Shown piece by piece: positions 43,456-55,523 of a stretch of DNA of 64,000 nucleotides. The DNA lies in NCBI GenBank assembly GCA_954871525.1, contig OX940864.1, positions 13,882,001 to 13,946,000 of the forward strand, given 5' to 3'. Below the pieces are notes generated by a model. It was not told where the DNA came from. It searched no databases and worked only from the letters and a program-made list of their open reading frames with translations. The position numbers and the translations under genes were made by a program. How positions within the stretch are numbered: the first letter of the stretch is position 1; each line of letters begins with the position of its first letter. The DNA comes from Parietaria judaica (lineage: Eukaryota > Streptophyta > Magnoliopsida > Rosales > Urticaceae).

Positions 43456-43919
43456 GAGAAATGACTCTTAATAGCCAAATTGAAACGTTTGATTAGCCAA
43501 ATAGTCAACTTTTTCTTTTTCTTTGCAAAATAGCCAAATTGATGAGGTGGCTATTTAATAACATATTTTATACCTATAATACCCTTTTAACATATTAACG
43601 TGTATTAACAAAGTTAATTTTTCTTAAAAATAAGAACATTTACTAGTGTTTACAGAAAATCTATATTAACGTGTATTAACTGAGTTAATTTGTTTAAAAA
43701 TAAAAAATCGTGATTAAAATTTTAACAAAAATTTAATTTATTTTTAAACAAATTAACTTAGTTAATACACGTTAATATAGTTAATACACGTTAATACAAG
43801 GGTAATACGGTCTTTCGTGATTTATTAATGTGGTTGATTGACTATTTGGCAATATTAATCAGAAGGTTGGCTATTTTGCAAAATAGTTTTTCTAGTTTGT
43901 CTATATGGCTATAGAGCCC
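43456..43919. mobile_element. Foldback MITE with 9-bp TSD
   Basis: TTACTTTTA (43447-43455, 43920-43928) flanks ends with diverged inverted repeats (AATAGCCAAATTGAAAC..., TATAGCCATATAGACAAAC...). Inside, about 43665-43712 and 43735-43785 form a near-perfect palindrome built on ATTAACGTGTATTAACT and TTTAAAAATAAA. The 9-bp duplication suggests Mutator; the ends are too diverged to be sure. Confidence 0.75.
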
Positions 43920-44501
43920 TTACTTTTATTAATTAATTTATTAATGACAAACGCTATTTAGGTTCAAGATTCCTTTCATCCGCACTCTTAAGCTTACAGT
44001 GTAAGTAATGTGTCTAAACATATAGTTTTTATATTTTTGAAAAATAGAATTACAAATCAAGAGTCTTGTCTTGTATTCCAGGGTTTAAGAACTCGTTAAA
44101 AGCTTGGGATCTAGGGCCGTTGGCGGATGTCTGGTGAAACCCGATGGTCTAAATTTATTTACTTTTAATATTTTTTGATGTATTTTTGAATTTGTGCGTA
44201 TCATTGATCAACCTCTATTTTCTTATGGACGAGGCATCGAGCCATGATCTGACCAGCCGAAGCAAGCATCACGTAACCTCGATAAGGGCCAAACTAATTA
44301 CACGCTTAAAACTATACTATTCGTACGTGTAACTACGGGAAAATAAAAAATAAAAAATTGTGGTCTTTACTCTTCCGCATGCACCTAGTTTTGCCGTGTG
44401 GTAAATATTCCGCCTTATCCTTACTTATTCAACAAAAAATTACGTCAACAACCATAAAATTGTAAAATTTAATTGCACATACACATTTATTTATGTGTAT
44501 A

Positions 44502-44655
44502 CAGTAGAACCTCGTTAAATTAATACTCGATAATTAATAACTTCGATAAAATAATATTTTTATATAATCCCAACCCAACTGTAACTAACATGACTAAGTT
44601 TTACCTCGATAATATAATATAATTCCCCGATCTCAATAATAATAATTTATAAAGA
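44502..44655. mobile_element. hAT-like repeat fragment (CAGTAGAACCTC type), copy 2
   Basis: Starts CAGTAGAACCTCGTTAAATT and continues with TCGATAATTAATAACTTCGATAAAATAATATT, close to the copy at 39362. The right end is not clear. Confidence 0.45.
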
Positions 44656-44659
44656 CTGT

Positions 44660-45100
44660 ATATATAACGTAATACAAAGTCATACACAGCAAACTGTGGT
44701 AGAGCCCAGGGATGTGTTTTAGCACAACAATGCCACGTGATTCTCACCCTTTTGGCCTCAACCTAACGGAGAAGAGGGCTTGGACCACCACTACACTACT
44801 ATTCTCTCATGGATAACACTATTTAGGTCTCTCCATATTTAATACAACCAACCAACAAAAGTCGTTGAGACTTGAGACTCTTCTCCTTTCTTTAGTTAAT
44901 ACTTCACTATATTAAACTCCTTAATCATGGCTGCTCCTTAATCAACATCACATAATAATAATAATAATAATAATACAATCCTTTCCATTAATTAGCTAAC
45001 AAATCTTATCACCTTAATCTTATAAGAGATATAATATTTTTTAATTTTGAAGCTCTAGAGTTAAATATATAGATCTCCCATCTCATGCATTTAAGTGTTT
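44660..45100. other. Intergenic DNA
   Basis: An (ATA)n run at 44951-44973. No gene seen. Confidence 0.5.
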
Positions 45101-45101
45101 T

Positions 45102-45331
45102 GTGTCCCTAGTAAGATCGACAAGGTTTCATCTTTGTAAGAGCGTCTCCAACTTATAACACCATTTCGATGTCGAAACTCCACGAGATTTTGATAGTAAT
45201 TTTGGGTTTAGGGTCCCTAGTAATTTAGTGTCTCTAGTAAGATCGATATGATTTTATCTTTGTAAGAGCGTCTCCAACTTAAACACCATTTTGATGTCGA
45301 AACTCCACGCGATTTTTGATAGTAATTTTGT
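45102..45331. repeat. Direct tandem duplication, period about 126 bp
   Basis: GTGTCCCTAGTAAGATCGA...GTAAGAGCGTCTCCAACTTA...TGATAGTAATTTTG occurs twice, starting at 45102 and 45228, with a few differences. The unit contains AGAGCGTCTCCAAC, wording common at the ends of plant MITEs. Confidence 0.85.
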
Positions 45332-45339
45332 AATCTATA

Positions 45340-46460
45340 TTTACAAGTCCAATGTTTTAAAAGATCTTTGATATGTGTTCATTTACTAAATTATAATATT
45401 AATTTTTAATGTCTTGCACTAAGTAATATTTTTTTATTAAAATTTTGGATGTCACATGTACAAAATTTTCCCTCTCGAAATTGAAAAGTGTATAAGATTT
45501 AAAATCATACTCAAAATTATGTTAAATTAATTTAAAAATAGACAAAATTTTAAAGAGAATCAAAATAGTAAGTATCGAGAAGTGCGATTGTAAATTATAA
45601 CAAACATAATTCAAGCCGTAAAAATAATATTGGACTTATATAATTATAAAAATAAAAATATTATATACTTTCTGTATGGATTGTTTTAAGAGTGTTAGAT
45701 GATAAGCGTTCATGTAGTTAATATTTGTGCCAAGTTAAGTGATATTTAGTATTTTAAGACCATGCCGACATTTTCTGATCACTAGTCGTTATTGGCTTCA
45801 AATTTAATAATTCTCATAGTAAGACATGGAGTTTAATTACGCAATTCGAAGCCTAAAATCACGATAAATTGCATAATCTAATAATAATTATGATAGGTCC
45901 CGGATTTCGATTTTCTAATCTCACCAACTAATATTTGCTAGTTATTTATTGATTGGCCAATAAAAATAATAATGAAATTGTAGCATGGAAAATAGCGGTT
46001 GAAAGTTGCTAATTGCTATAATTCTTTGCCCCTTTTCTTGGTCTTCTTCGCTACCAAACAAGCGCGTGTATGTATTGAGAAAATTCCCTTTCCAACTTGC
46101 AATATATATTCGAATAATTAGCAAATTGAAGTAGATATTATCCAACTTAATCACTATATTTATATATATATATATATATATTATATATAGGGTACGTGTC
46201 CTTGTTATGTCCATGGAATTCCAACAACTGGATTTGTTAGGCAATATATATCGATTTTATAGCTAGCAAAGCGTCACACACAATCTTCTCTATATTTTGA
46301 CTCTACTTTTTTTTTTTTTTAATTTATCATCAAAGACATCATCTTGTAGACAAAGAAACCCACAAAAGAAATCAATTAAAGGAAGCCATACATATATAAC
46401 TACAGAAATATAAAAATAGTGAACTCTTCAATTTTTAATGCATATTAAAGAGAGAGTGGT
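45340..46460. other. AT-rich intergenic DNA
   Basis: No supportable gene. The 100-codon minus-strand ORF at 45942-46244 reads through a TA microsatellite and has no domain. Confidence 0.5.
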
Positions 46461-46467
46461 TGCTAGG

Positions 46468-46556
46468 ATAGCCTAGTGGTAATTCCACACCACCTCCAAA
46501 GTGGAGGTTGTGGGTTCGATCCCGTCTGCAGCAAAGCTGCCTTCAAAAAAAAAAAA
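46468..46556 (+). mobile_element. Short tRNA-like SINE head with A tail
   Basis: GGATAGCCTAGTGGTAATTCC (A box) and GTGGGTTCGATCCCGTC (B box, perfect GGTTCGATCC core) are followed by a run of 13 A. It has pol III promoter elements but no tRNA acceptor stem, so it is not a tRNA gene. GAGAGAG repeats on both sides may be the target duplication. Confidence 0.7.
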
Positions 46557-47218
46557 AGAGAGAGAGAGAGAGTATATATGTAAGTTTAAAGAATGCAACA
46601 TTTTGTAAAGGAATTGGATTGTGACTTGGAAGATACTATATCTAAAGATAAACTTGGGAAGAGCGATCATAATAAAGGAATGATATTTTATATATATATA
46701 TATATAAAGATAGCACTAAGTGAACTTTTTCGTGGGGTAGTGACAAATTTTGTGTTTTCAATCATAATCGGGCCGTCCAATCAAAGATGATTACGATCCA
46801 ATGGCTGAAAATCAGCTGATTTGATCAAATCCAAGTGGTTAGTTTGTATAATAGCACGCTTAGCAAAAACTTGTATAGTTTAAAGACCAAGTTGAGGTTC
46901 TTTTTCATGCTTTTTGGCTTCAAATTTTGTTGTTCCGTGACAATGATGATATGGATTCATCGTTAACTTGTTTATTTGATGCTTTGATTTTGGAGTATTA
47001 GTGCTTCAGAAAGTATAGACACTATCTGTCCTATGTAGTATTATATACAAAGAAATGTTCTATTTTTATAGATATAATGTATACAATACAAAGACACTCC
47101 ACTGATTACATGATTGTAATGTATCTTTCACGAGTCAGTGTTTATGTTGTGTCTCTACATGACATTCACGTTTTGAATATTAAAATCAAGTTTGGGTGAT
47201 TTGTCACACTTTATGACT

Positions 47219-48155
47219 TTAGATTTAGGAACTAAATCTTGGGAACTATTACTCTTTGGGCATACTCGGGGTCGGGGTAGTACTTCAAATTCACAATGCA
47301 GTAGTTTTTACTTCAAATTTGGGTGAATATAGTGTTTTTACTTCTTTTCTATTATTATTATTATTATATTATTATTATTGTTATTGTTATTTTTATTATT
47401 GGAGTGACACTATTAGTCAAGATTATATGTTTTTTTATTACAAGATATATTCACAATGTAAGAACAACTGACACTGTTAGCTGCAATTACATACCTACAC
47501 AATTTAGATTTAGGAACTAATCTTGGGAACTATTACTCTTTCGGCATACTCGGGGTAGTACTTCAAATTCAAAATGAGTAGTTTTTACTTCAAATTTGAG
47601 TGAATATAGTGTTTTTACTTATTTTCTATTATTATTATTATTGTTATTGTTATTTTTATTTTTATTATTGGAGTGACATTATTAGTCAAGATTATATGTT
47701 TTTTTATTACAAGATATATTCACAATGTAAGAACAACTGACACTGTTAGCTGCAATTAGAGCTGGGAATGGCGATGTCGCGACCCGTCGCGACGTAATCG
47801 CCGGAAATCGCCAACAGCCCCGTCGCGATGCGTCGTGGTGGTTGAGCTAGCGATGCATCGCGATGGAGTGAGAGAGAGAGAGAGAATGTGAGACAGAGAA
47901 AAGAGAGAGAGAGGGAGGGAGAGAGAGAGAGAGCATCGCGACGTTTTCTCTCCTCGCGATTGTTCGCGATTTTGGAGGCCGAATCGCGCTGAATCACGAA
48001 CCTCCGGTGGACGGTCGCGAACGCCCATCCCCCATCGCGAGCCCTAACTCTAGCTGCAATTACATACCTACACAATTTATTGCGTCTTGCTAGGATCGAA
48101 GCCAAGACCGCACGTTCGGACGTGTAGTGTGTTTACCACGAGGCCAAGTATAGTG
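47219..48155 (-). repeat. Tandem duplication carrying a SINE (copies C and C')
   Basis: A unit of about 288 bp (TTAGATTTAGGAACTAAATC... to ...CCTACACAATTT) is present at 47219-47506 and again from 47507, where a hAT-like element interrupts it at 47757-48052. The unit contains an ATT microsatellite and, on the minus strand, the body of the SINE family seen at 27236 and 42896. The SINE head (ACTTGGCCTCGTGGTAAACAC, then TTGGCTTCGATCC) survives only at the right, 48075-48155. Confidence 0.8.
47757..48052. mobile_element. hAT-like MITE rich in TCGCGA
   Basis: Perfect 8-bp duplication GCTGCAAT (47749-47756, 48053-48060). Ends are TAGAGCTGGGAATGGCGATG and, inverted, TAGAGTTAGGGCTCGCGATG. By my count it has nine TCGCGA palindromes in 296 bp, near both ends. 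It sits inside a SINE copy. It is related to 53878-54496 in the opposite orientation. Confidence 0.92.
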
Positions 48156-48352
48156 CTTTTACTTCCATGTCCAATTATATGTCAGTTCAAAAAATTATTA
48201 TATATGTCTTGGAGGATTGTTTTCTATTTTATAAATGGATAAAATTAACTTAACTTTAATTTTTGTCATACATTTCATCCATAATTTATCAATAATAATA
48301 ATAATAATAAATATTGATCTTTGCACATTTGTTCTTTATCTGTAATTTCAGT

Positions 48353-49006
48353 TAGGGTGTGCATCGGTTGGATCGGGTCGACCCGATGTAAAAACTAAAC
48401 CCGACTCGATTTTATTGGGTTTTAGAAAAGTGACCCAATCCGACCAAACTTTTTTGAAGGCCCAATCCAACCCAACCCCAAAAACTTTGGGTTGGGTTGC
48501 GTTGGGTCATTGGACTTAAGTAATTTTTTTTACTGAATATCACTTAAATTTAAATCGTCAATCAATAAATATAAAGTTAATATTAATTTTTAAACAACCA
48601 ATTCAAAAACTAAACATTATTATAGTCTTAAACATTCAATAATGAAAGTACCAATCATAGTCATAAACTAAACTAGAAACATGATCGTAAACATAAACGA
48701 GAAACATATTCATAGACATTAAATAATAATTGAACATAAAAATGGGAGTCTAGGAGTATTTTATTTTTTACTTGTTGTGTGATTTTACTTACTAAAAATA
48801 CACTAATATATTAAAAATATTAATTAATTCTAAAAAAAAAAGCTTTGTTGGGTCAATTGGCTTGCCCAACCCAATACATTCGGCCCAACTCCAACCCAAT
48901 TATTTATTTGGGTTGGACCCAACTCAACCCGATAAATACTGAATTAATTTGGTTGAGTTAGATTGGAACTGATTTTAATTGAATTTGTTTTTTTTACGCA
49001 CCCTTA
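48353..49006. mobile_element. hAT-like MITE (TAGGGTGTGC type)
   Basis: Perfect 8-bp duplication ATTTCAGT (48345-48352, 49007-49014). Ends are TAGGGTGTGCATCGG and, inverted, TAAGGGTGCGTAAAA. Subterminal zones are packed with GGGTTGGGT / ACCCAACCC units in both directions and hold GGGTCGACCC. The middle is AT-rich. No transposase. Confidence 0.92.
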
Positions 49007-49014
49007 ATTTCAGT

Positions 49015-51315
49015 TACTAATGTATCTACGCTTTCAATTTCTAACACTTTTTTTTTTACCGTTTCGGAGCTACTTTTAAGCCACAAATATAGCTGAAATT
49101 AGTGCAAAATGTACTTATAACTTATGTGGTTAAGATGGAAATGGAGTTTCAATTAGGGCAAAAAAGAGATAATCATATAGTTACACTGTTACTTCAGCAT
49201 GCTTGCCATTTTGATTGGATCATATGGCTTTCAATAAATTTAAATGAAAAAAAAAATCAAATAAATAAATATTTGAGAAAGTGCAATTCAACATGAGAGA
49301 GAAAAATAACTTTAGAAAAGGCTAGTGAGAGCTAGTACAAGCTAGAGATGATACTTTGAATGAGTTCACCTTTTTTCCTTTTGGGACCAAAGAGAGAAAA
49401 GTAAGAAGAACAAGAAAAAAAAAGTCTATAAATACATTGATTTATACACTCATAGTAATAGTGATAGTTAAAAAAAATATCTAGTTTCTTTCCACACCTG
49501 ATGTTAGGTTCAATCTTTGACTGTATTCAAGACTTACCCAATCAGAGTAACAATAAATACATGGTGAATTTATTAACACATTAAAAGGTTCATTGAACCT
49601 TTGAATGTGACTAGTGATTAAACCATCAATTAATAATAGAGTATCCTTAGGGCCAAAAACGAAAAAACAAAAAAAGTGTGGTCCTAATAGTAATAAAGGG
49701 TCAACTTGGCAAAGCTTTGAAGCAATGATAGAAAGTATGGGGTCTAAGTGTTCATAAGATTGTTTTTCTTGTGCTGTTCAATCATGAGATTCCTGTTTAT
49801 GAGTTAGAGAGGCAATGTTTTCCCTACATGTTTTCTCAAAGGACTGTATTTTTCAATGCTATGTTTTTTTTTTTAAAAAATTCTTTCTAATATTGAATTT
49901 ATTTTTATGACTACCACATCATGACTTTTTTTTTTTTTTATGAATTACCCTCAAATTGTAAAGATAAATGTGTTATCATCTTTTACCTCATGCCTCTAAT
50001 AAGTTCTTATTAATACGTTAAACTATTTGCTAATGAATTACAAATTACAACGTGTACTAGTACACATGTAAAGGATCGGACAATGCAGTTGAAAAGGAAT
50101 ACAAATTCGAATAATATGCAAAATGGGAATAGAAATATATCACACAAAACAAAAATACATTGACATAATATAATATATATAGACATATATATCACCCTAA
50201 AAAGACAATATATCTATGATCGTGGATGGCGAGTGAAGACGAAATTTCAGCGTTACAAGATTAGATTTGAAAGACATTTGATCTAAGCTGAGCAGAAGGG
50301 GTGTTACTTGCATGAAATTTAATCAGTTGGGTATTACTGACATATTGAGGAAAACGAGGGGTGTAAATGAAAACTTTGCATTTTGCAAAATAGGGGTGGT
50401 GAGAAAGGGACTAGTGGGTCTCCACTCTCTAGGTTATCCACTTTTTGCCCATATAAATTCATATTCACTGAGCAAAAGAGTAATAATGGAGAAAGGACTA
50501 TTATCCAACTTTCTCTTCTCACTTTTAGGGAGTGACAATTGTGACCAATACTATACCATATATTTGTTTATAGGACACATATTTTTTTGTAATGATAAAT
50601 CTCTTTCGTATAGAAAGCATACATTTGCGTCTAGAGATATTGAACTCTTAACTCGCTCGGAGGTGTAAAATTACGACTAAACCAATTTATGAACCACTTT
50701 TTGGGTTTTTATTTTTATTTTTTTATCAAGGGAGTTAAAAAATTGCTCTTAAACATCTGATATTTGAAGAAATAAAGTCGAAAAAATAGAAATAAAATTT
50801 ACCCAATTAGGAGAATTAAATGGAAGAACATATGAAAGTGCTGAATTATTCATTCTTTGTTTTGCCTAAGATAAATTTAGAAGATGAGACAAAATGGCAT
50901 AGAGTGGACAAAGAAATGACCTGCCTCTGCTTTTAGGTTACCAATTAAGCCCAATATGTTTCTCATATGTTGCTTGGTCCACCTATTTTTTAGGCCCAAA
51001 ATAGAATAATCATATTGGAAGTGAGTAGTAGTAAAGGAAGAATCGTCTCTTTCTTATAGATTAATCCTTAACCTTACTTTTTGGTCCTTGAAGTCCTTAA
51101 TGTTATTGTTTTATGACGAATGACGAATTTAACTATTAAGTGTTACGTGACGTCCAGTTGACTATAATATAACATTGTAATATCATTTGACTATCACGTG
51201 AAATTATTATTTTTTAAAATTAATTTACTAAAGGATATTTGCGGCTAATTTTCTTAAACTTATCTGTTTGTAATAGATAAGTCTTTGAACCTGATAACTA
51301 AAGTCATTAACATTA
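49015..51315. other. Gene-poor region
   Basis: No supportable gene. A degraded SINE-like block may lie at 50580-50690 on the minus strand (TTGGTTTAGTCGTAATTTTAC, then GAGTTCAATATC). The 118-codon ORF at 50312-50668 overlaps it and shows no domain. Confidence 0.45.
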
Positions 51316-51321
51316 CACTCA

Positions 51322-51460
51322 TTGCCGGCCCTTTACTAAGGCAAGTGAGGCACATGCCTTAAGCACTATTAGTTTAGCAATTTCAATCTTTTTTATTTTA
51401 TTTACAATTCTACACGTATCAAAACTTAAAGGGTTTGTGTCTTAATTTAATATGAAGAAA
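51322..51460. mobile_element. Fragment of a CCGGCC-ended hAT-like repeat
   Basis: CATTGCCGGCCCTTTACTAAGGC and GGCACATGCCTTAAGCAC resemble the ends of a common plant hAT family; compare 38885. Too decayed for a boundary. Confidence 0.4.
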
Positions 51461-52275
51461 GAACAAGTGTTTAGAAGCTAATTCAGTATTCCAATACATA
51501 CATATATATATATATATATATATTTGAAAATGCAATTCCAATTTAAAAAGGATAATATACTGTTTTTTTTTTCTTTGTTACAATTTATTATCATGAACAT
51601 TAAATTTAAAGTTGACAGTCTAAATTAATTCAGATTAAAAAAATAAAAGCATTTAGATATATGCTTATATTTTTATTTTGTTTTCTTCACATTAAATTAA
51701 GAAATTTTTCAGTTTATAGCAATAATAATAATAATAAAAAAAGAGTATATTATCCATTCAAAATTGGAATTCATTTTTTTAACATGTAAAATTTGGGTAA
51801 TTATTTTCACATGTTCAAATTGACAGCTTCCATATTTTAACAATCTTTATTTAAATCAGATAAGCTTTATAATTAGATTGATAGTTGTGATAAAAAAAAT
51901 GATTTATGTGAATAGACAGAAAACTAGTTCATAAGTTTGCCAAAATCCTAATGATTAATACGTTAATTAAATGAATTAACCCTTGCTCATTTTTGTATTT
52001 TTGGTTTTTTTTTATTATTATTGTAAATGAAAATTTTAAAATTTTGCTATAAAATATTACGTTCAAAATTTTCTTAAACCGTACCGTTCAAGCATAATAA
52101 TTTTTAGACTCTTGAATGGGACCATTATCGACACTTACATGGACAGAAAAAATACATGGACTCTAAAATTGTTGGGCCCTATGGGCTTAATATAACGTAG
52201 CTCTATTGTTACCTCTACTGCGCCATAGACGAATATTATGAAGTTATGTTTTCAAGATTATATAAATGTAATATG

Positions 52276-52316
<41 letters not shown>

Positions 52317-53710
52317 CATAGCAGTTTTAGTCAAGTAGGGATATTATACTACTACCAAATATAATTTAATTTGCGACGTACTTGGTATTTAAGACTTAGT
52401 TTGCATTATTAAGGCAGTGACCAAATATCGGCCTAATTTGGGATTGTTGTGATGTTTTTAAATTTATATTTGAAAAGTAATTTAATAAAAATATGTTAAT
52501 GGATTAAGTAATTTAGCGGTTGATGAACTTTTTAATTTGATTTCATTAATGTTCTTAAATATTATTTTTAGTAGTGAAATCGGAATTCGGAACCGGGAAT
52601 TCAAATTTTTTTTGTCCATGTTTAGAGAAAAACGGGACACCAATATTTTGTTATGGGTCAAAAATATTATGATTTTTTTCTTCTTCAAACTGGAACCGGG
52701 ACAAGCATAAAATTTCTGATTTTTTAGCGGCTAAATTCGAAACATAATCGGGATAATATTAAGGACACAATTCAAGGAACAACATACAAAATACCATGTC
52801 CAAAGCTTAATCCAAATACATCTAATTCTTTGGTTTCGCTTTGTCTTTTTTTTTTTTTTTTCTTTCCTTCTTGTACACGTTACTACTCCTACTGGTAAGA
52901 GCGAAAGGAACAGAAATTTCAGCGAGAGGTACATAAATAGTTTCTGCAAGAAACAATAAAAAGAGAAATAAATCATATAACAATAATTAACATATCGGTA
53001 ATAATATAAATGGGTTAAAAGATCAAGTAATATATGGCTCTTCTATTTTTAAAGCATCCATGTACGACCCCAATTCGTCCATATGCATGCTTATTGCTAA
53101 AAATCGACTGTATTCATGTAACCATTTCCTCAATAAACTAAAGCTTGAACTATATTAGTCACTACATAAGCATGCCGAATTCTAGAGTCTTCACATCCAT
53201 CCCTTTATATTTACCCTTGAAATATCTTTTCATTTTGTGTGTTTTGTTTTTTCAATATCGATAGTACTTTGCATAAACGACGAATTAAGATTGTCCGCAC
53301 TTGTGATCATTTTCTTCAATCTCGATAACGTTCTTCAATTCTTAGAATGAAGTTTTCCTTCTGATTTGCAAAAAATAACTCTAAAACAATTGAGATATAA
53401 CCCAATTTGTAATTCGGATCAAGCACCCGGACAAGAAACACAATCAGGTCTTAATAAGTCTAAAAGAATACGATGACTATTTGATGTTGTTCCCATACCA
53501 AATTGTCGGGTCGATCTGCACCTTCAAAGTAGTTAATGTAGTTGAGATCGTTATTAAACCGATCAAAAGCTTTTCGATATTTCATTGTTAATCATAACAT
53601 GAGACATATCGAATTCTATCGAATTGGAACATCCAATGATAAAAGCCCATTTTAATCTCACCTCTTTAAGGCCAATACACTCATTAAACCTCTTCAGGAG
53701 TGATGGAGAC
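51461..53710. other. AT-rich intergenic DNA
   Basis: (TA)n runs at 51502-51522 and 52279-52313. No supportable gene; short ORFs have no domain. Confidence 0.5.
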
Positions 53711-53715
53711 GATCT

Positions 53716-54749
53716 TGTGGTGATAAGCTTTGACTTGTCAAAACAGTTTCTTTTTATTTGTTTTTTATTATCCTATAACGATAGTCTTCGTGATGGGCAA
53801 GTTAGCTTTGCTTGATGGGCAAGGTTTTTAGGGTAAAATTGGAACTTTACTAAGTTGTTGTCCACTATAAATACACCTAGAGGTGGGGCTCGCGATGCAG
53901 AGAGTCAAGTCGCGACTCGTCGCGACTTTTTCTGGGAATCGCGATACGTCGCGATTTTGCGGTAAAAGTCGCGATTTGTCGCGACTTGTGGCAAAAGTCG
54001 CGATCCTCGGATTGGGGATCCCCGTGATTTTGTTTTTTTGTGGCATAAATAACACATTTTTTCACCCAAAATTTATTACATGTTAATTAAATTTGTTAAA
54101 ATTATTAATATGTTACAAACTAATATTTATTAACATATGTTACAAATTAAAAATTAATAATAAAAATCAAGATTATTAATATCTTACAAAATAATAAATT
54201 ATAACATACTTAAATAATAATTTTGAAAAAAATAAATTATAGATAATAATTTTAAATAATTAACATACTTAAATATAATTTTGAAATAATTAATAAACTC
54301 TTGTAATTAAATTCGGGTAAAAAGTACTAAAATAAACATTTCAAGAAAAAAGGTACATATGCCGCAAACATCGCCCAGCTAGTCGCGACAAAATCGCGAC
54401 CCATCGCGACTGCACGAGTCGCGACGCGTCGCGACGTGAACAGTCGCGATTTTTCACGATTAGGTCGCGATGCGTCGCGACGTCGTGAGTTGCGGCTATA
54501 CACCACCGATGTAGCCTTATTTCAATCTCCAATAAAAAGTATTCGACCTATTCTCTCTCTTGATTACTTCCTTGTTCTACTATACACCAACACAATATCA
54601 TCATCTTACATATATATATATTATATATAGAGAGTGTGGTGTAAAAGTGGGGTTTGTGCTACAGTCTCACTGTCGTTTCTAGTGTGAGTGGTGTTGCTTC
54701 CGATTTTTTTTCGTGTAGTTTCGGCAGCGATCGTTTCGCGGGACCAACA
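53716..54749 (+). repeat. 5' LTR of Copia 2, split by a hAT-like element
   Basis: About 415 bp of LTR remains once the insert at 53878-54496 is left out. The insertion point lies next to the LTR TATA box (CACTATAAATACACC), so it must disturb LTR transcription. Confidence 0.93.
53878..54496. mobile_element. hAT-like element rich in TCGCGA, inside the Copia 2 LTR
   Basis: The uninterrupted 3' LTR defines the insert. The flanks are AATACACC and TATACACC (seven of eight match). The left end TAGAGGTGGGGCTCGCGATG equals the inverted right end of the element at 47757-48052, and its inverted right part (GACGTCGCGACGCATCGCGA) matches that element's left part. By my count it has 16 TCGCGA palindromes, eight per end, around an AT-rich centre (54040-54350). 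No transposase. Confidence 0.88.
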
Positions 54750-54751
54750 TT

Positions 54752-54763
54752 TGGTATCAGAGC
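54752..54763 (+). other. Primer binding site of Copia 2
   Basis: TGGTATCAGAGC, complement of the initiator-Met tRNA 3' end, two bases after the 5' LTR. Confidence 0.95.
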
Positions 54764-54863
54764 GAGGTCTCTTAAAATTCTTAGTATGCTCTGTGGTTAC
54801 GGTTCTGACTGATCTTCCACATCAGAAACGATTTCTTGAGATTTTACTGTGTGAGCTTTCTTT

Positions 54864-55523
54864 ATGCCGAAGTACATGGAGTCATCAAGCAAATCAACCA
54901 GAGGAAACGTGATGATCAATTACCCGATGCTTACGAAGAGCAACTACTCGGTGTGGGCATTGAAGATGCGAGTTAACCTGCAGGCGCAAGGAGTCTGGGA
55001 GGCAGTAGAAGACGGAGATGTCGAAGCGCGCAAGGATAGGATGGCTCTCGCCGCCATCTATCAAGGAGTTTCGGAAGATGTCCTTCTCATGATCGCCGAG
55101 AAGGATTCCGCAAAGAAGGCGTGGGAGACGTTGTGGACGATGCACATGGGCGCAGTACGCGTCAGAGAAGCTAAGGTTCAAACCTTGAAGAGCGAGTTCG
55201 AGGTTCTCCATATGAAAGACGGTGAATCTGTGGACGAGTTCTCTATGAAGCTTTCATCTCTTGCAACGGGTATCCGCTCACTAGGCGAACAGGTGGACGA
55301 AACCACCGTGGTCAAGAAATTCTTAAGATCTGTAACTCACAGATACATGCAGATCGTGAGTTCGATCAAGCTGTTCGGCGACCTCAAGGCTATGTCAGTC
55401 GAGGAGGTTGTCGGTCGTCTAAAATTCCACGAGGAGAGGCTTCAAGGCTATGGCGACAGAGAAGAGGAGAAACACATCCTGCTCACGCATGAAGAATGGA
55501 AGGTTAAGCAGAAGTGGAACTAG
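54864..55523 (+). pseudogene. gag: Copia 2 Gag, N-terminal part, frameshifted
   Basis: Encodes the Gag shell region of DUF4219/UBN2 type: NYPMLTKSNYSVWALKMRVN near the start, then AKKAWETLWTMHMGA, LKSEFEVLHMKDGESVDEF and LKFHEERLQGYGDREEEKHILL. The frame ends after about 219 residues at HEEWKVKQKWN, where related Gags run on into an Arg-Gly-rich segment and zinc knuckle. That continuation is present in another frame from 55514, so a frameshift lies near 55490-55525. The start may be the Met at 54864 or MESSSK at 54876. Confidence 0.9.

Noticed and set aside
46468..46556. A tRNA gene
   Set aside because: A and B boxes are present but no acceptor stem pairs, and an A run follows directly; it is a tRNA-like SINE unit.
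47757..48052. A CRISPR-like or satellite array of TCGCGA repeats
   Set aside because: Spacing is irregular, copies face both ways, and an 8-bp target duplication with TAGAG inverted ends marks it as a transposon.
50312..50668. A 118-codon ORF, a candidate small gene
   Set aside because: No domain or signal; the 3' end overlaps a SINE-like block and composition is ordinary for the intergenic DNA.
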